The notes under the pieces are model-generated. The model searched no databases, had not been told where the DNA came from, and saw only the letters and a program-made list of their open reading frames with translations. Positions 6,000 to 6,905 of a DNA stretch of 6,905 nt are shown one piece after another. The stretch is taken from the NCBI GenBank assembly GCA_024402755.1, contig JAKSTD010000020.1, positions 1 through 6,905 of the forward strand, in the 5' to 3' direction. Source of the stretch: Alphaproteobacteria bacterium (GTDB lineage Bacteria; Pseudomonadota; Alphaproteobacteria; Rs-D84). The position numbers were made by a program, and so were the translations under genes. The stretch's first letter is position 1. Every line of letters starts with the position of its first letter.

Positions 6000-6401
6000 A
6001 TGGGAACATTTTTTTTAATTTGTGGGTTAGAACTTGTTTTTGTTCTCATATTTATAAAATTAATTGATGTGGTTGGAAAGACAGATATTAAAAATATAAT
6101 AAAAAAAATAAAAACATATCACTTTAAGATAGAGATAGTAAATGATGGAAAATATATAAATTTTAAAAAATCTGACAGAATTGAATATCTTAATGATTTA
6201 AAAAAACAAACCACAGATAAATTAAACGCACTAAACAAAAAATTAAAAACTGAAAATGATAAAATTAGAGACATTCCTGATAATATTGTTAAATATATAA
6301 AGCCACAATACACAACTTCATTAAAAAGAGAGATTTCAAAATTAGAAAACAAAATAATCGCCATTGACGAACTTATTGAATCAGAAACTAATAATAAATG
6401 A
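6000..6401 (+). CDS. Membrane-anchored coiled-coil protein of unknown function (133 aa)
   Basis: No family recognised. Residues about 2-25 form one hydrophobic segment (FFLICGLELVFVLIFIKLIDVV), followed by a lysine-rich stretch (27-45) and two predicted coiled-coil parts, about 58-90 (starting DRIEYLNDLKKQTTDKLNAL) and about 105-128 (SLKREISKLENKIIAIDEL), split by a Pro-containing hinge (DIPDNIVKYIKPQY). The layout is an N-terminal anchor plus a helical stalk. AAAGGA lies 6 nt upstream of the ATG, a strong ribosome binding site, 12 nt after the previous stop. It lacks a lipobox. Spanin-like or stress/defence membrane roles are conceivable but unsupported. Extremely AT- and Lys-rich, unlike the core genes. 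Confidence 0.75.
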   Translation: MGTFFLICGLELVFVLIFIKLIDVVGKTDIKNIIKKIKTYHFKIEIVNDGKYINFKKSDRIEYLNDLKKQTTDKLNALNKKLKTENDKIRDIPDNIVKYIKPQYTTSLKREISKLENKIIAIDELIESETNNK

Positions 6402-6537
6402 TAAAGATTAAAAAGAATACGGTTGGTCAAATTTGTGATAAAATTAAGTTATTATAATTGTAGAAATTAAACTCTTTCACTTTTTTCATCAAATCAAAAA
6501 ACTCTTGCCCATTTTCTGCTCGAATAGCGCAATATGT

Positions 6538-6546
6538 CTCCCACCA
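6538..6546 (+). repeat. Short direct repeat of the tRNA-Tyr 3' end
   Basis: CTCCCACCA here equals 5176-5184, the last nine bases of tRNA-Tyr. As at the tRNA, it is followed by an A-rich stretch and a terminator hairpin. About 30 bp upstream, CTTGCCCA (about 6504-6511) repeats 5414-5421. The stretch 6402-6550 otherwise shows no gene I can support. Confidence 0.4.
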
Positions 6547-6550
6547 GAAC

Positions 6551-6577
6551 AAAAAACGCACCCGACGGGTGCGTTTT
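6551..6577. terminator. Bidirectional intrinsic terminator between convergent genes
   Basis: AACGCACCC (6555-6563), loop GAC, GGGTGCGTT (6567-6575). The minus strand has six T in the run (6556-6551), serving the small gene that stops at 6595; the plus strand has TTTTC, serving the membrane operon that ends at 6401. Confidence 0.85.
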
Positions 6578-6594
6578 CATTATTGTAAATACTA

Positions 6595-6708
6595 TTAGAA
6601 TATGCGACCAAAAACACCACCATCTAATGCCAATGTCAATAATATCCACCACCAAGAACATTTCAGAACATTTGTTAATTTCAATACGATAAATATAAGT
6701 GTTAACAT
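6595..6708 (-). CDS. Small membrane protein, transmembrane Fragile-X-F-like (37 aa)
   Basis: The 37-aa product starts MLTLIFIVLKLTNVLKCSWWW and is almost wholly hydrophobic, with the pattern LKLTxVxxxSWWW that I associate with the small phage and bacterial proteins annotated as 'transmembrane Fragile-X-F protein'; their function is unknown. The start is well supported: AAGGAG (6720-6715) lies 6 nt before the ATG at 6708, a consensus promoter is just upstream, and a terminator follows the stop. A longer version from 6783 in the same frame would begin upstream of the promoter and is rejected. It faces the membrane operon. The family name rests on remembered pattern similarity. Confidence 0.65.
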   Translation of the reverse strand: MLTLIFIVLKLTNVLKCSWWWILLTLALDGGVFGRIF

Positions 6709-6736
6709 CTTTGACTCCTTTTGTTGACACAATATG

Positions 6737-6765
6737 ATTATATACCAAAATACAAACATTTGCAA
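6737..6765 (-). promoter_or_regulatory. Promoter of the 37-aa membrane protein gene
   Basis: On the minus strand TTGCAA (6765-6760), 17-bp spacer, perfect TATAAT (6742-6737). Start near 6730 and a leader of about 22 nt carrying AAGGAG. The -35 box is the same as at 5725. Confidence 0.75.
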
Positions 6766-6793
6766 TTTATAATAAATAATCATATAATTACTA

Positions 6794-6834
6794 CGAAATC
6801 CAATGAAAATTGGATTCGGGGCTGTAGAAAGCCC
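6794..6834. repeat. Two adjacent hairpins near the right edge
   Basis: AATCCAAT (6797-6804), GAAA loop, ATTGGATT (6809-6816), with CG on each side adding two pairs across a bulged A; then GGGCT (6819-6823), loop GTAGAA, AGCCC (6830-6834). The first is preceded by ACTACGA, as in elements A and B. Function unknown; no coding sense found here. Confidence 0.55.
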
Positions 6835-6860
6835 AGGTAGACCGGTGCAAAAGCGTCGTC

Positions 6861-6883
6861 AAAAACCCCGACCAAGGTCGGGG
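6861..6883 (-). terminator. Intrinsic terminator of a leftward transcript entering from the right
   Basis: Read on the minus strand: CCCCGAC, loop CTTG, GTCGGGG, then five T (6865-6861). On the plus strand there is no T-run after the hairpin. It implies a minus-strand gene ending in or just beyond 6884-6905; too little is visible to name it. Confidence 0.75.
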
Positions 6884-6905
6884 AGCTGTTGGTTATAAAA
6901 CACGG

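Noticed and set aside
6427..6548. Minus-strand open stretch reading FWWETYCAIRAENGQEFF...
   Set aside because: It looks somewhat protein-like but has no ATG and lies behind a terminator. It could be a gene remnant, not supported enough to list.
6494..6748. 84-aa minus-strand frame overlapping the 37-aa gene
   Set aside because: Its start lies upstream of the predicted transcript start and it reads through the terminator; the 37-aa frame has the ribosome binding site and the hydrophobic pattern.
1..6905. CRISPR array or intact prophage
   Set aside because: No regularly spaced direct repeats, cas genes, integrase, transposase or phage structural genes are present.

Overview
The window looks like chromosomal DNA from an AT-rich alphaproteobacterium. 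AddB reads as the alphaproteobacterial type (signature LTGLNEGMFP, then RDISQKIGLPSPNRK). The divergent pair rsmI / penicillin-binding-protein activator is a familiar proteobacterial arrangement, matching yraL-yraM in E. coli. Low GC, short intergenic gaps and many A/T-ending codons suggest a gut-associated or host-associated lineage. Species or genus cannot be told from this sequence alone.

Left part (1-3217, minus strand): a tight three-gene operon rsmI > engB > addB, read right to left. Genes overlap by 4 bp (rsmI/engB) and 11 bp (engB/addB). RsmI modifies 16S rRNA, EngB is a ribosome-assembly GTPase, and AddB is a subunit of the AddAB helicase-nuclease for double-strand break repair. AddB runs off the left edge near the expected start of its nuclease domain.

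Middle (3268-4872, plus strand): a lipoprotein with a periplasmic-binding-protein fold of the LpoA/LppC family, divergent from rsmI. The start codons are only about 50 bp apart, and plausible promoters for both directions interlock there.

RNA region (4873-5777): a sigma70-type promoter drives tRNA-Gly(TCC) and tRNA-Tyr(GTA), followed by an intrinsic terminator. The rest holds no convincing protein gene but is packed with inverted repeats. The main one is a pair of adjacent, diverged copies (A about 5223-5419, B about 5461-5681) of one structured element. They share short conserved blocks, and the basal stem of a long AT-rich hairpin has a different sequence in each copy while staying fully paired. 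This is the best candidate here for something undescribed.

Right part (5778-6905): very AT-rich accessory sequence. A strong promoter precedes a two-gene operon of small membrane proteins of unknown function (69 and 133 aa). A convergent 37-aa membrane protein resembles the small phage-associated 'transmembrane Fragile-X-F' type proteins and has its own promoter and ribosome binding site. A bidirectional terminator lies between them. At the far right a minus-strand terminator implies a leftward transcript entering from outside the window. The accessory genes next to a tRNA locus, with a short repeat of the tRNA-Tyr 3' end, suggest a small acquired or decayed islet, but no integrase or phage structural gene is visible.
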